A stretch of 64,000 nt of DNA from Nematopogon swammerdamellus (GCA_946902875.1 OX336340.1:18491566-18555565); one strand, 5' to 3'. Counted from the stretch's first letter, positions 45,237 to 56,233 are shown. The notes: generated by a model not told the origin, from the letters alone. A program made the numbers and translations.

Positions 45237-45517
45237 GTATGATGATGATGTTATAGGTATATATACGACTTCGGGGCTCGGGACAATTTTTTTATAATGT
45301 CTAATTGGTTTCTTGCTGAACACAATTTTTATGATCTAACTAAAAATCACTCGGTATTTCAACTTCCAAGGTTACAGTGATATTTCTCATACATTTGTAG
45401 GAAGTTAACTGGAAGTTACATTTTAGACGAAGATGGTGAAAATGTCGAAACGAAAACTGCAGTCGTATAACGTTATTCCTAACCCTAAGTGCGAGTTGAA
45501 ATGCCGGCCATTAGCAG

Positions 45518-45892
45518 ATGATCTTATTATACTCCGGCCCACTTTTGCGACGATGTAGTTCAGTCATTGATGTTCTGAAATTATCGCCAGAAGATTGCAG
45601 GAAATATCGCGATATGGCGCGTAACGAGGCAATCTGCCAACGCACCAAAGTAGTCGATATTGGACACCGGGTGTCTAAGCTCAAGTGGCAGTGGGCTGGG
45701 CACGTCAAACGAAGAGACGACGACCGTTGGAGTAACCGTGTCCTACAATGGTGGCTGTGGACAGTAAACCGGTACGACGACTACAAGTACGTCGGCAGAA
45801 AGCAGTGGTTGTGTACCGATGAAGGCCGCGAGGACGAGGACTGGAGGAAAATTGGAGAGGCGTATGTCCAGCAGTGGACGCTTACACACTGA
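45518..45892 (+). pseudogene. RTE-type LINE C-terminal remnant
   Basis: A 124-codon frame. Residues 30-75 (K-Y-R-D-M-A-R-N-E-A-I then R-T-K-V-V-D-I-G-H-R-V) run into K-L-K-W-Q-W-A-G-H-V, D-D-R-W and end G-E-A-Y-V-Q-Q-W-T-L-T-H. This is the conserved C-terminal block of lepidopteran RTE-clade endonuclease/reverse transcriptase. The reverse transcriptase and endonuclease domains are absent upstream, as expected for a 5'-truncated insertion. The stop at 45892 is followed by a short 'ctgactaactgactgacc' tail. It is not a functional gene. Confidence 0.75.
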
Positions 45893-45899
45893 CTAACTG

Positions 45900-46350
45900 A
45901 CTGACCATTACAGCCGGCAGGTTGACACGCCATTACGGAGTCTGTCTAGTCCTCATTTCAGTTTTTATCACATTTTTACGCAGCCGTCTCGAACGATTTC
46001 TTTCAGCATGATTACACCAATAAGGCTTCGTCTAACGTTGATTGCTTCCGTGACCAACCTTTTCGGACGCAACATTTTAGAAATGAGGTTGATTGCCGCG
46101 CCTCTCAGCCAAAACATTTTTTTTAATAAATTAAAACAAACAAGAAATGTTTTGGGCAGTTTTTTTAAGAAAATAAAATGAAATTGTACATATTGTTTCT
46201 TATTATTAGAAATGTAGAAAACAATCTACATAACTATAATTAATTAAACTGTACTGACAATATACTCATTTAGTACAGTCAGCGGAAATCCCATTCCCTG
46301 GCCCGGCAGATATTAGCGCCCGCAGAAATGATGAACACAATAAAATTTCG
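45900..46350. other. Unrecognised stretch
   Basis: AT-rich, no gene recognised. Confidence 0.45.
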
Positions 46351-46354
46351 TCTG

Positions 46355-46650
46355 AAATGCATCTCAACCAACTGTCACGGAGAAATTATGAAAATAATAC
46401 AATTTTTATTAAAAAAAAATACATCTCAACAAAACAACCAGCCTGGGTGGCTTGTTCGTGGCGCCGAAGGCGCCCGGAAAAATTATGAAAGCTATTACAT
46501 TTTTATCTGAAATGCATCTCAATCAAACATACAAATCTACAATCTACAAGCTTTGCTTGTCTCGGAAAAAATATGATAATAATAAAATTTTATTCCAAAA
46601 TGCATCTCGACTAACAAACCAATCTGGGTACCTTGGTTGTTGTACCCGGA
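46355..46650 (+). repeat. Repeat cluster with conserved flanks and private hairpins
   Basis: AAATGCATCTCAAC-like starts occur near 46355, 46418, 46510 and 46597. Each is followed by a variable segment and then a conserved '(C)GGAAAAATTATGA...AATTTTTAT' block. The variable segments of units 2-4 form different short stems: GGCGCC-gaa-GGCGCC, ACAAGC-ttt-GCTTGT and GGGTAC...GTACCC. Unit 1 lacks an obvious stem. Unit lengths are 63-92 bp. Confidence 0.6.
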
Positions 46651-47325
46651 TTTTTTTTTTAAACAGTGCAATTCTAGTTTCTTATAAACACAATCTTGCT
46701 TTGCTTGTTCACTTTTGTAGCTCTAATGTGGCTCTAGCATGGTTTATTACGAGGCAATAAACATTAGCTGAATGATTGAAACAATAATCACCCCGAAAAT
46801 GTCCGCGCTCACGAAACATTATGCCCTGAAATTTATTCAAAGCGGAATTTATTCACGAAGGAGGACAGGGAACGAAGTAACGAAAGGAACATGGCTCCGT
46901 TTGTTGGACGCAAATGATTCTTCCCTCAAGGACTTATTTCACACCGATGCCTTTAATATTGCTGTTCATTAAATTTGTAGCCTGCGGTTATTGAAGTTAA
47001 TGAAACCGTAATTAAAACGTAAGGACGGCATTACATCCGGACACTGTATACCGTATAAATATTGTTTGTTTAGGTATGTAAATAGTCGAGGTTGTAGTCG
47101 ATTTCACGCCCCAACCGAAGTATCTGCTATGGCATGCACACATGGCACGCTGAACGTAACTTTTTTTATTTTTTTTATTTTTATAAAAAGTTGAGAGAAC
47201 GAATTAATGTTCTTAATTACAACACGATGCAAATACCGAGGTTAACCTCGTTATAATATTAGTATAAGTACATTAGTTTATAATATGAACATATTCTAAT
47301 TACTTTCATTACTCTTAGGTGATGG
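46650..47325. other. Unrecognised stretch
   Basis: The 66-codon frame at 46772-46972 is not recognised. A 'tttttttattttttttattt' run lies near 47163. Confidence 0.4.
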
Positions 47326-47416
47326 ATGAGTTGATGACAGTAACAGCAGCAGCAGTAGCGACTCGGAACAATCAGACAACGATGCTGAAATGAGCGATAC
47401 TGAAGAGCTGGAGTAG
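47321..47416 (+). CDS. Candidate terminal exon encoding an acidic serine-rich tail (doubtful)
   Basis: A pyrimidine-rich stretch and AG ('ttactttcattactcttag') at about 47301-47320 could be a splice acceptor. Downstream, one frame reads D-D-S-N-S-S-S-S-S-D-S-E-Q-S-D-N-D-A then E-M-S-D-T-E-E-L-E and a stop at 47414-47416. Acidic/serine-rich tails of this kind are common on nuclear proteins. Against it: a stop codon lies in frame just before the D-D-S, so the exact acceptor would have to be internal, and no other exon was recognised. An AATAAA at about 47461 could be a polyadenylation signal. Confidence 0.25.
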
Positions 47417-47419
47417 AAT

Positions 47420-48405
47420 GATGAGTTTTGTAAGTATCTCTGTGTGAATCTTTGCTCCTAAAATAAATATTTATTTAAAGTAATTAATTATTTTCTTTCT
47501 ATTTTTCTTATTTCTTCGAATGGTATATTTCTTTTTTTGCACACCATACGTAAGTCTTACTGAAATGAAGGCAGTTTGACGTTTGTCCCGTCAGTTTGAC
47601 AGTTCGGAGAATCCTATTCATATTTGAATCGGGTTGGTAGTTCTCTTCACTTTTTTTGTGTCATATTGTTCGTCACTCTACCAGTCGCATCAAATCTCGA
47701 CATTTTAATTTTCAAACCATCACACCACCTCGCATGTTTTCTCACACACACGTCTTCTGCTTGTGCCTGATCATCTGCTCAGTTCACTCTTCTCATCCCG
47801 CAGCCCCCGTGTGCCGCCTCCCGCGCCGCAGGCCCGCCTCCGCACCGCCCCCAACCCCGCCCCCCGCCGCGAGCGCACCGGGGAATAGAGCAGCTTCATG
47901 AGGCGACAGTCATCCATCATTCGCTATTATGAATAGCTGGAACAGATTCCTCTCACCGAGACTCGGCTAACTTTCATATTTTCTCTTGTTTATTGAAACT
48001 CGTGGAGTCGGCAGATTGATAGGAGCTCGTTAGCTGTTGAATTGAGCTCCGCCGAAAATTCTGACGAATCCTTAAATTTGACGGATCGGACAATGCGCGA
48101 GCGAACCGACGCCATTTGACTTTGCTAACTTCGTGATAAATTAGGCATCACAAATAAGTAACTGATCGCTTCGTTGGCCTAGCTAGACTTTGTAACCAAG
48201 ACTAATACTAGATCTAGCCTTTAGATCGAACCAAGAAATATCGGAGGTTGCTGTGTGGACCGAGGGAAATGTTTATGATTAATTTTTGAACTCATCTGTA
48301 TACAAATTCAAATTCAATTTGTTGGCTACTTCTACATAGTTAACACTTCAAAATATGTTAAACAATTTCGATGCGGTTTTCCACAACCATTATCTTGTTG
48401 TTGTT
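47420..48405. other. Unrecognised stretch
   Basis: Contains a GC-rich patch at 47800-47890 and AT-rich flanks. No gene recognised. Confidence 0.4.
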
Positions 48406-48408
48406 TTT

Positions 48409-48850
48409 AGGGTTCCGTATCCATTGTACGGGACCCTATTACTAAGCCTACGCCGTCTATCTGTCCGTCTGTCTGTCTGTCTGCCCGTCTGTCTGTCCGA
48501 GGGCTGTATCTCCTGAACCGTAATAGGTAGCCCGTTGAAATTTTTACAGAATATTAACAAGAAATAATAAAAATAAGAAAAAGTAAAAAATACACCGGGT
48601 ATATACAATATACAAATACAACAAACTAAAAAGTGTATGCGCGCCATCTACCGAAAACAGTAGGAAGCATTTTAACTAATCGTGAATTTTAACTAATATG
48701 AAGCATTTCATAAACCGCGCCATATATGGTGTGAGTGGCGCTGACCATGACAGGGCGATACGGAACCCTCCGTGCGCGAGTTCGAATCACTTTTTACCGG
48801 TTTTTTATGTTAGGGTTCCGGACCTCAAAAGAGGAAAAAACGGAACCCTT
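48409..48850. repeat. Family D interspersed repeats
   Basis: 48409-48560 has 'ggttccgtatccattgtacg', GTCTGTCT/GTCCGTCT runs and 'ctgaaccgtaatagg'. 48725-48850 has 'gcgatacggaaccctccgtg' and 'gggttccggacctcaaaaga'. They look like one or two decayed copies. Confidence 0.6.
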
Positions 48851-48859
48851 ATTACGTTA

Positions 48860-49370
48860 CCACTTCGTCCATCACGAAGGACTTATTTATGTAGCGTCAA
48901 TTCATTCATTCATTCAATTATTCATTAATTTATTCATAATTAGACAATAATTATTGTATGGTGCTTTGGTTTGGTACGAGCCTCTTGCAAATGGAGCACT
49001 CTGCATAAGCCCGTCTGCTCGAGGTAACCCGACTCCGCTCCGAGCCCGTCGAGTATTTATCAAACTTACACGTTCGTTTAGCTCATTATTTATCATTACT
49101 CGTTATTAAGCACAAAGATCCCCCCCTTTGTTTACTAACAACTCCACAAAAGCTTTCAAACTTCACATCATGCCGCAGCGACTTTTAAACGTTTAACTAA
49201 ATAAAAGCGAATTCTCTACTTACTTACTCCCTGGAGGCAGTGCCAGTAGCTCTGATTACTGCGCAGATCTGTTTACACTTAGTTACTTAATTACTACATC
49301 GAGTTATAAAATGTGGTTGGATAAATTTAGGTTAACTTACGTGAGCTTCTTCACTAAAAGTTTATGTGCC
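48860..49370. other. Unrecognised stretch
   Basis: A CATT microsatellite lies at about 48902-48930. No gene recognised. Confidence 0.4.
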
Positions 49371-49374
49371 CACT

Positions 49375-49535
49375 GATAGACACATTCCTCTCCAATCTCC
49401 TCTCGCGGCCTTCAGAGGTAGGAAACCACTGATAGCCCCCGATATACATAATGCCGTAGTACCAACTGGCGGGAATGGACATCGGGTGGCTAAGCCCAAA
49501 TGCCAGTGGCACGTCAGCCGAGATGACGACTGTTG
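49375..49535. pseudogene. Scrambled RTE LINE remnants
   Basis: 49375-49440 reads, in reverse, like the decayed RTE 3' end. 49460-49535 reads forward as G-H-R-V-A-K-P-K-C-Q-W-H-V and D-D-D-C-W, a decayed form of the RTE C-terminal block seen at 45641-45730. The two pieces are inverted relative to each other. Confidence 0.5.
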
Positions 49536-49748
49536 GCCACTGGCGGCCGTTGACAGAGAAATCGGAATACAGTCAAATACTTGAAAATATTTTTGCATAA
49601 ATTTACTCCTGGCATTCAAGATCTAGAGTCTAGAGTATAGTCAAATAGACGATGAAAAATTGGGAAAAGAATTTGAGACGTAAATATCCCGAGCTCTGTA
49701 GGAGACAGAACTCGGGATAATGTAATTATTTTAGTTGGTAATAAGTTT

Positions 49749-49982
49749 TTTTTTTTATGGAAACTGACATGTTTGGCTACAACATCCTACAACATCCGTG
49801 ATATCAGCCCATAACACCGGGTGAACTAGGTGCCATGTCAGTGCTTCCCTTCGATCGTGCCGGCTACACTGAACTGGACGGAAAACACAAACTATTTACA
49901 TAGCCGTTTCGACCGACGTTTCATTCAGTGCGGTGGTACCAACCCGGGCGGGTTGAACCCTACCATCTAGTAAGGTAAGAAG
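49749..49982 (+). repeat. Family A interspersed repeat, full copy
   Basis: From 'tttttatggaaactgacatg' to 'ctaccatctagtaag'; the best-preserved copy alongside 9803-10025. Confidence 0.85.
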
Positions 49983-49984
49983 GG

Positions 49985-50406
49985 AAGGGACCTACAGTTT
50001 TACGTGGATTCCGAACCACCAACCAAGGAGATTTGAAATATTCTTGGAGTTTGAATATCTTTGCCCTATCCCCATTGACTTTGTACTTTATTTTATTTCC
50101 ATGTCCATCCCCATAAAAATTACGTATTATAGTTTGATTATAGTTTGACAAAGGCTCTTTACACCTGATACACTTATGATAACACTTATGTTATGATACA
50201 AGGCTTTTATAGTCAGAACTCAGTAAATTTTTCGATAGACTGTAGGTAGGCGGTGTTATTATGTGGATAGTCATTAAAATACTTTTATTAATATGTATGA
50301 AAAAATACCTTGCGAAGTTTCTTGCCGGTTCTTCTTCGTGGGTATAATCGAACCGGATAGAACAAATTGTGTAAAGTTCGAGTGCAATCTTACTGTCATA
50401 TTATGA
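49985..50406. other. Flank of the Copia element, unrecognised
   Basis: No gene recognised up to the Copia target duplication. Confidence 0.5.
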
Positions 50407-50411
50407 ATGAT
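50407..50411. repeat. Copia target site duplication (left)
   Basis: ATGAT, matching 63708-63712. Confidence 0.93.
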
Positions 50412-50589
50412 TGTTGGGTTATGTGCAGTGAGAAGGCAAACGTTGTTCAAGCAGACTTTTATTATTTTAATTTATACGGAGCAACACAACATGACACTAC
50501 ACCGCTTGGGCGGACATCTTTCAGTAGAGCACAGCATAGACAATAAACTTATAATCTATGACCTTATTTTGTTTGCACTTATTTCAACA
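50412..50589 (-). repeat. Copia 3' LTR
   Basis: 178 bp, identical to the 5' LTR. It directly follows the short stretch after the Pol stop codon at 50631. Confidence 0.95.
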
Positions 50590-50598
50590 CCCACCCTC
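50590..50598 (-). promoter_or_regulatory. Copia polypurine tract
   Basis: Minus strand GAGGGTGGG directly abuts the 3' LTR, the expected place for plus-strand DNA priming. Confidence 0.75.
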
Positions 50599-50630
50599 AA
50601 ACAAAACAGTTTTTCCCATGAACATACAAT

Positions 50631-51919
50631 TTATTCATGTACACCTAGAATTTCTTTAAACTTAGAAAACAGAATTTTATTCAGTGGCTTAGTAAAACAG
50701 TCAGCGACCTGATCGTTTGTTTTCACAAACACAATTTTAATTTTGCCTGCTTCTAAAGCATCTTTTACAAAATGCGCTCTTATATGTTTTATCCTTTTTG
50801 AACTATCAGGGGTCTGAGCTAACTTTATAGCAGATTGGTTGTCTTCAAACAATGTTACTGGCTCATTCACACACACACCTAAATCTAATGCTATCTTTGT
50901 GAGCCAACATGCCTCACTTGTTGCAGCACTCAGAGCAACATACTCAGCCTCAGTAGAAGATAGCGAGACACACTGTTGTTTCTTAGTTCCCCATGTTACA
51001 GTACAACCATACATTTTGAAAACATATCCTGTAGTTGACTTTCTATCAGACGTGTCGCCGCCCCAATCAGCATCGACATACCCTACTAGTACAGGCTCAG
51101 ATTCATTAAATCTGTAAATCAACTTTGAATTTATAGTTCCTTTTACATATCGCAAGCACCGTTTTAATGCTCCCAACAATTGTTTGTTAGCACAACTTTG
51201 ATACCTACTAAGAAAACTAACACAGGCGCATAAATCAGGTCTTGTACCTAGCATTGCGTACATTAGACTTCCTATTAGTTTTCTACATTCAGATTCAATT
51301 TCCTTATTATCAGCTTCATGTTTGTTCAGTAAGTCAAACTTAAAGTTTGCATCCATTGGAGTCGACTTCGGTTTGCAATCATTCATACCAAATCTTTCTA
51401 ACACATCTGTGAGATAACTTGACTGATCTAGTTCAGTAATACCCTTTTCCAAGTTTTGTTTGACAGTTATACCTAGGAAGGTGTTTATATGACCCATATC
51501 TTTCATTTTGAAGTTGTCACTTAGTACCAACTTCAACTTTTCAATATCTTTTACATTATTACCCAAAATCAACAAGTCGTCAACATAAATCAAGACATAC
51601 AGCATATTTCCATTTTCACATTTTGTATAGAGACAATAGTCATTTTTAGATCTTACAAATTTTTCCTTTTTCATTACAAAATCAAATTTGTCATTCCAAT
51701 TCTTTGGTGATTTCTTTAAACCGTAAATAGCCTTATTTAGCTTGTACACCTTTTTGTCTGACTTTTCACTTGATGGTAACCTCAAATATACTTCTTCCTC
51801 AATTTCACCATTTAGGAAAGCACTTTTTACATCCATTTGGTAGATAGGTAGTTTCAACTTATTAGCTAAAGCTACTAGGATCCTAAATGTTGACAATTTT
51901 GCAACTGGTGCGTAAATAT
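50631..51919 (-). CDS. Copia Gag-Pol polyprotein, C-terminal part (RT and RNase H)
   Basis: Open to the stop at 50631. In the 441-codon frame from 51956 (the first ~13 codons belong to the inserted LINE), reverse transcriptase continues at residue 15 (Y-A-P-V-A-K-L), with Y-Q-M-D-V-K-S-A-F-L-N-G at 39-50 and the catalytic Y-V-D-D at 124-127. RNase H follows with D295 (Y-V-D-A-D-W), E336 (S-S-T-E-A-E-Y) and D372 (E-D-N-Q-S-A). The tail D-C-F-T-K-P-L precedes the stop, as in other Copia proteins. All catalytic residues are intact. The missing part between the halves is only the few codons at the LINE target site. Confidence 0.93.
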
Positions 51920-51921
51920 AT

Positions 51922-52303
51922 ATATGGTGTATTTCCCAAAGCGTACAAAGAGGCAAGAGTATGTCCTATATATAAGGGTGGTGACAGCTCTATTCTAACT
52001 AATTATAGACCAATATCACTTCTAAGCACTCTTTCTAAAATTTTTGAGAAATTAATTGCAAAGAGGTTAGTATCATACCTTGGAAATAACTCCCTTTACT
52101 CTAACAATCAATTCGGCTTCCGGGCATCTAGATCCACAGAAGATGCAGTGTCGGAACTTACAGGGCATGTTACTAAAGAACTTGATAACGGCAACCTATG
52201 TATAGGAGTATTTCTTGATCTTGCTAAAGCTTTCGACACGGTGTCTATTCCAATATTGTTAAAAAAACTAGAAATCATTGGTATTCGCGGTGTTGCTCTG
52301 TCC
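51922..52303 (+). pseudogene. LINE reverse transcriptase, first piece
   Basis: After the junction the frame reads V-F-P-K-A-Y-K-E-A-R-V-C-P-I-Y-K-G-G-D, then N-Y-R-P-I-S-L-L-S, the N-Q-F-G-F-R segment and F-L-D-L-A-K-A-F-D-T-V: the fingers/palm motifs of LINE reverse transcriptase, including the first catalytic Asp in L-D-L-A-K-A-F-D. It stops at the left end of the Harbinger-like insert (52304). Confidence 0.9.
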
Positions 52304-52323
52304 AGCAGCCTTATTACGAGCTT
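52304..52323 (+). repeat. Harbinger-like left terminal inverted repeat
   Basis: AGCAGCCTTATTACGAGCTT; the partner is at 55873-55892. Confidence 0.85.
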
Positions 52324-52756
52324 TTGACATAATGGAGCGTAAGGTGTAGCGTAGCTACGCGAACGTATACGTCTGTGGAAGCGCGTAAGTCTAACAGCGA
52401 TCACGAGTCACTTTCGTAAATCACGTGACCTAAAACGTAGCTTCGCAAAGCGTATACGATTCCGTAACGTGCCATAGACAACAGACTAAACAACATCAAA
52501 ACAACACTTCAACAGTGTTGCCAACTTAATGAGTTCACTGCTAAATCCGAGGAAGGTTTTAATGGCGGCTTCAAGATCTTTAGTACGAAAAATTATAGGA
52601 GAACATTTTGGTAGGCGAAATAATTTATGAATAAGCGAATTCTTGAAGTAATCGTACCGAACTGGCTAGTATTATGATTTTAGGAGTAGTTTCACCGCAA
52701 TATTATAGAGCAAAATTCGAAATCACAATTGGCAACACTAGTAATTTTACATTGAA

Positions 52757-53276
52757 GTGAGTGCGAAAGAGAAAGTACGTTATATGATGTTGATGTTCGA
52801 ACATAGAAGAGCGATATTGATTGACGGCACAGATTACCAATTTATATGTCTGATTGACGGGTCGACTCCAACCCTCACCGCCACTACGCCTACTACCACC
52901 ATCACCACGTCTCCAAACTCCGCCACTGCCACCAAGTCCATCACCTGCACCACGTGTACACACTCCTCAGCGTGCACCACCGGACCGGACACACCGCCAC
53001 GTCTCGGCGCACTCCACAACGTGCACGTGTTCATAATCGGCCAAGACGTATTGTGTCACCGCAACAGTTGCTTGCACGTTTTCGGCAGCCCACTGCCATG
53101 GATAGGGCTGTAAAATTATTTATAAATGCTGACCGGGAGGAAAGGGAACATCGGCGTCTCTACGGGGTGCGAGAGCAGGAGTTCCGCTATGTATGAGGCA
53201 GTACTCCGGCAAGAGCAAATCCAGAGACAGTGGATGGATTTGCTCGAACGGTTTGCTCCGCCACAAGGCCGAGACT
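52757..53276 (+). pseudogene. Possible accessory-protein remnant of the Harbinger-like element
   Basis: 53101-53276 encodes, in two overlapping frames, charged helical sequence (D-R-E-E-R-E-H-R-R-L-Y and R-Q-E-Q-I-Q-R-Q-W-M-D-L-L-E-R-F). Such an end could be the C-terminal helix of the Myb/SANT-like second protein of Harbinger transposons, which sits opposite the transposase. The Myb domain itself is not recognisable and the frame is broken. This is a positional inference. Confidence 0.3.
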
Positions 53277-53726
53277 GATTTTTTCGCAGGTGTTTTCCTT
53301 CACAATATGGAAAACAATTGGAGAGGCGTATGCCCAGTAGTGGACGGCTCAACGCGGTAGATGATTATGATGATGAATGTGATATCAAAGCAATGGCAGT
53401 GGGCTGGTCAGGCGAGTTGCAGGGATGACAGCCGTTGAAGCACACACATCCTACACTTTTTAGGTGGTAAATGTCATCGTCTCTGCCAATCTTCGGATGG
53501 ATCTTCTTGAGCCATATTCGGTTATGTCAGCCCCATGGTGACTTTTAAGTTGATAGAGTTAAAAAAATACCTAAGTCGCTCTCCATAGCATGTACAGGAT
53601 TAGTTCTGCTGTATCCTCCTATTATTCTCAAAGCTTTGCTATCATTTCATTTTGTCAATTCCACTATTGGCATTTATTAAAACTGTATAAAATTACTTTG
53701 GCTTTCAATCCTATTACTTTAAATAT

Positions 53727-53808
53727 AATATACATACATACATAGCGTCACGCCTGTTTCCCGGTGGGGTAGGCAGAGACAACGGATCTCCACGTGCCAC
53801 GATCAATA
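53727..53808 (+). repeat. Family C interspersed repeat, truncated
   Basis: Starts with CATA repeats and 'gcgtcacgcctgtttcccgg', stops after 'ctccacgtgccacgatc'. Nested in the Harbinger-like element. Confidence 0.75.
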
Positions 53809-53856
53809 TAATAATATATTATAATAATAATATATCCTATTACTTTCAGTGAGCTA

Positions 53857-53893
53857 AACTTGTACCTATATATATATATATAGGTACAAGTTT
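53857..53893. repeat. Perfect palindrome around a TA run
   Basis: AAACTTGTACC, a TA repeat, then GGTACAAGTTT. Confidence 0.85.
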
Positions 53894-54269
53894 ATGTGTA
53901 ACTGGTTTGTCTTAACAATTTGGATGACATTTTTTATATAGATAATGTTTTTTTAAGTTTATGTGGATAGGTATCATTCCTGATAAATTATGTTTCACAT
54001 ACTAAAAAAATTTTTTTCTTTTTTAAAATAATCATGCTGAAATCGAAGTGTAAGTCATGTAGCGCCATCTGTTAGACACCGAGCAAAGCTCGGTCACCCA
54101 GGTACTATACTTTTATTTTAAAAATCAATTTTTACTGCCTATAATTATCAGAATTCCTCTTTGACTGTGATTTGTAAATGAAAAATTATTTTCCTTTAAT
54201 TTTTTTTATTAAATATAAAAGGTGAAATAATTAAAATTAAAAATTAAAATGTATAATGCTAAAGCAATT

Positions 54270-54610
54270 ACTCATACATACATACATATCACACACGCTG
54301 AATCCCGACAATCGGGGTAAGCAGAGCAATCGGTGTTGTGCTGCAAGAACTCTGCTAAATTACAGCACAACACCGACCACCACGTTTCGCAAAGTATTCG
54401 ATCAAGACATCAATCGATCAAGCAGCAAGTAAGGCACGAAGAACCACCTGCTGCATGACTTGGTGGAAGTACCGTGCCAAAGTGAGAGGTGGTGAGCCTG
54501 TCGCCCTTTAGCACGGTATCTTGTCCTTATCCCTTAGTCGCCTTTTACGACATGCACGGGGAGAGATTCAGTGGGGCTATTCTTTTTAAGTACCGGCCCC
54601 ACACAGTACT
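54270..54610 (-). repeat. Family B interspersed repeat, full copy
   Basis: Close match to 42852-43196 and to the split copy at 11376-12430. Nested in the Harbinger-like element. Confidence 0.85.
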
Positions 54611-54804
54611 AGTACACAGTACAGCAATTACTCCTCTTAATTTATTAGGAATTAAACATAAAATGGCATAGGCAAAAGAAAAATATCATCCAGGTTGAAT
54701 ATGACTTAAGTAACCAAAGGAAGCTGCGTGCCTGTAACAACACTCGCCGCGCCGCCGGCTGTCTCGCACTATAGCCGCGCCTGTAAATTAAGAAGATTAA
54801 TTAA

Positions 54805-54865
54805 AAACCGGCCAAGTGCGAGTCGAACTCGCGCACCGAGGGTTCCGTATCGCCATGCCATGGCT
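54805..54865 (+). repeat. Family D repeat fragment
   Basis: 'accggccaagtgcgagtcga', 'actcgcgcaccgagg' and 'gttccgtatcgcca', the start of the family. Confidence 0.65.
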
Positions 54866-55281
54866 AGCGCCACTCACGCCATCTAGATGGCGTGTTATGA
54901 AATGCTTCATATTAGTTAAATGTCATGATTAGTTAAAAGAAAGAAAAAAAAAAATTGTGTGATAAATGAAAAAAAAAACCATTGAGCAATTGAGGGAAAA
55001 CAATTCTAGACAAAAATTTGTAAAATACCTATTCATTACCTAATGAAATCATTTTATGGCAGAATTTTTTAAATTGAGCTAAATTTGTGTTATTATGTTT
55101 GTTTAAGAACTGCTGCTATGCATACATAATTACAATGAGTGTTGTACAATGAGAACGTGTAAATCGAATGTGCGTTTTTAATTGGACATCTAATCTAAAT
55201 CTAATAGATATAAATGATAGGGATAAAAAAATTAATAGGCAAACTGCGCAGCGAAGGGTTATTGACAAAGTCAATTCTAAC

Positions 55282-55539
55282 CTATAATTCGCTTACCTTT
55301 AGGTCGCGGCTGATCCTTTGCGATGAACGTAGGTCCGTGTACCGTCCTACCTCCTCATTGAGGAATAAAAACGCCTGTTTTGAAAGGCGGTAACGCCTTC
55401 GAAACTCCGCCTCAGTGAGGCGCTTCACAGGATCCATGAAGTTCCTTATTAGGGCTCCATGGCCTCTGTGTTCCTCGTGTAAGTCCTCCTGCTCAGCGTG
55501 AAACGGCATATTTAAGAAAGCGAGACGTCGAGCACTCAT
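55282..55539 (-). pseudogene. HARBI1-like transposase, N-terminal exon
   Basis: An 85-codon frame from Met at 55539. It contains F-R-R-R-Y-R-L-S-K-Q-A-F-L-F-L-N-E-E-V at about residues 46-64, the helix-turn-helix-like N-terminal signature of PIF/Harbinger nucleases (FR.RYRLS...F..L...). Coding similarity ends at R-D-L-K, where the sequence AAAG/GTAAGC looks like a splice donor; the remaining four codons and stop would be intron. The next exon with the DDE catalytic residues was not found between 53400 and 55280, so the gene is truncated. Confidence 0.65.
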
Positions 55540-55872
55540 TTTTTAAACAAATTTTCCCAACACACCACCTGACGTACGCTCCTTACACTATCAATATGGC
55601 CGGTGTAATACAATTCCGTACATCGTTGCGTCTTACGCATTGTACACGACGTTAAACTGTCAAAGTTGAAACTCGTAATTCCGAGTTCCATACATTTTGA
55701 CAACATCGTAGCGTTGACATGCGTAGGGTAAAGAACGTACAACACGGGCAACGCAAAGGTAACTCGTAATCGCTGTTTTAGTTCGCAAATCTATCACTAG
55801 AGGCGCTGCTCTGTTTCTCCATACAAAATGATGCGGAGAACACGGCGTAGCGTAGCGTAGCGTAGTAATCGT

Positions 55873-55892
55873 AAGCTCGTGATTAGGCTGCT
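55873..55892 (-). repeat. Harbinger-like right terminal inverted repeat
   Basis: The reverse complement is AGCAGCCTAATCACGAGCTT, two mismatches to the left end. Confidence 0.85.
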
Positions 55893-56233
55893 GGTTCCAA
55901 GATTATCTTACTAGCAGAGTTCAAAGAGTTAGGGCAAACAGTGAACTGAGCGAACCACGAAAGTGTACTTATGGCGTTCCTCAAGGCAGCGTACTGGGGC
56001 CCTTATTGTTTTTGATATATATTAATAACCTTTGCAACCTCAGCCTACCAAATGCTAAAATATTAACATTTGCCGATGACACAGCTATAATTTTTACTGG
56101 AAGAGATTGGCAGAGTGTTAAAAAGGATGCTGAAAATGGGTTAAGAGTTATAAAGACCTGGCTTGAAAATAACTTACTAACACTCAATGCTTCCAAAACT
56201 AAGTATTTATGCTTCACAATAGATAAACGGAAA
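55893..56233 (+). pseudogene. LINE reverse transcriptase, second piece
   Basis: Continues with Y-G-V-P-Q-G-S-V-L-G-P-L-L-F, then the catalytic F-A-D-D at about 56069-56080 and the L-N-A-S-K-T-K-Y-L motif. It has no stops and ends at the second insert (56234). Frame and motif order follow on from the first piece. Confidence 0.9.
56226..56233. repeat. 8-bp target site duplication (left)
   Basis: AACGGAAA, identical to 59660-59667. Confidence 0.93.

Larger units (their letters stand above)
52304..55892 (-). mobile_element. PIF/Harbinger-like DNA transposon, degenerate
   Basis: Terminal inverted repeats AGCAGCCTTATTACGAGCTT (52304-52323) and the inverted match at 55873-55892, 18 of 20 positions identical. 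Subterminal 'gcgtagcgtagc' repeats lie near both ends (52345, 55850). It carries a HARBI1-like transposase N-terminal exon (55282-55539) on the minus strand. The target duplication is unclear: flanks are ...ctctgtcc and ggttcc... . Later insertions inside: family C (53727-53808), family B (54270-54610) and family D (54805-54865). The catalytic part of the transposase is missing, so this is a non-autonomous remnant. Confidence 0.75.

Noticed and set aside
52854..53196. Pro/Thr/His-rich overlapping frames
   Set aside because: Three frames and both strands are open through a CCACC/ACCAC-rich patch; no motif. Only the helical tail at 53101-53276 was kept as a weak remnant.
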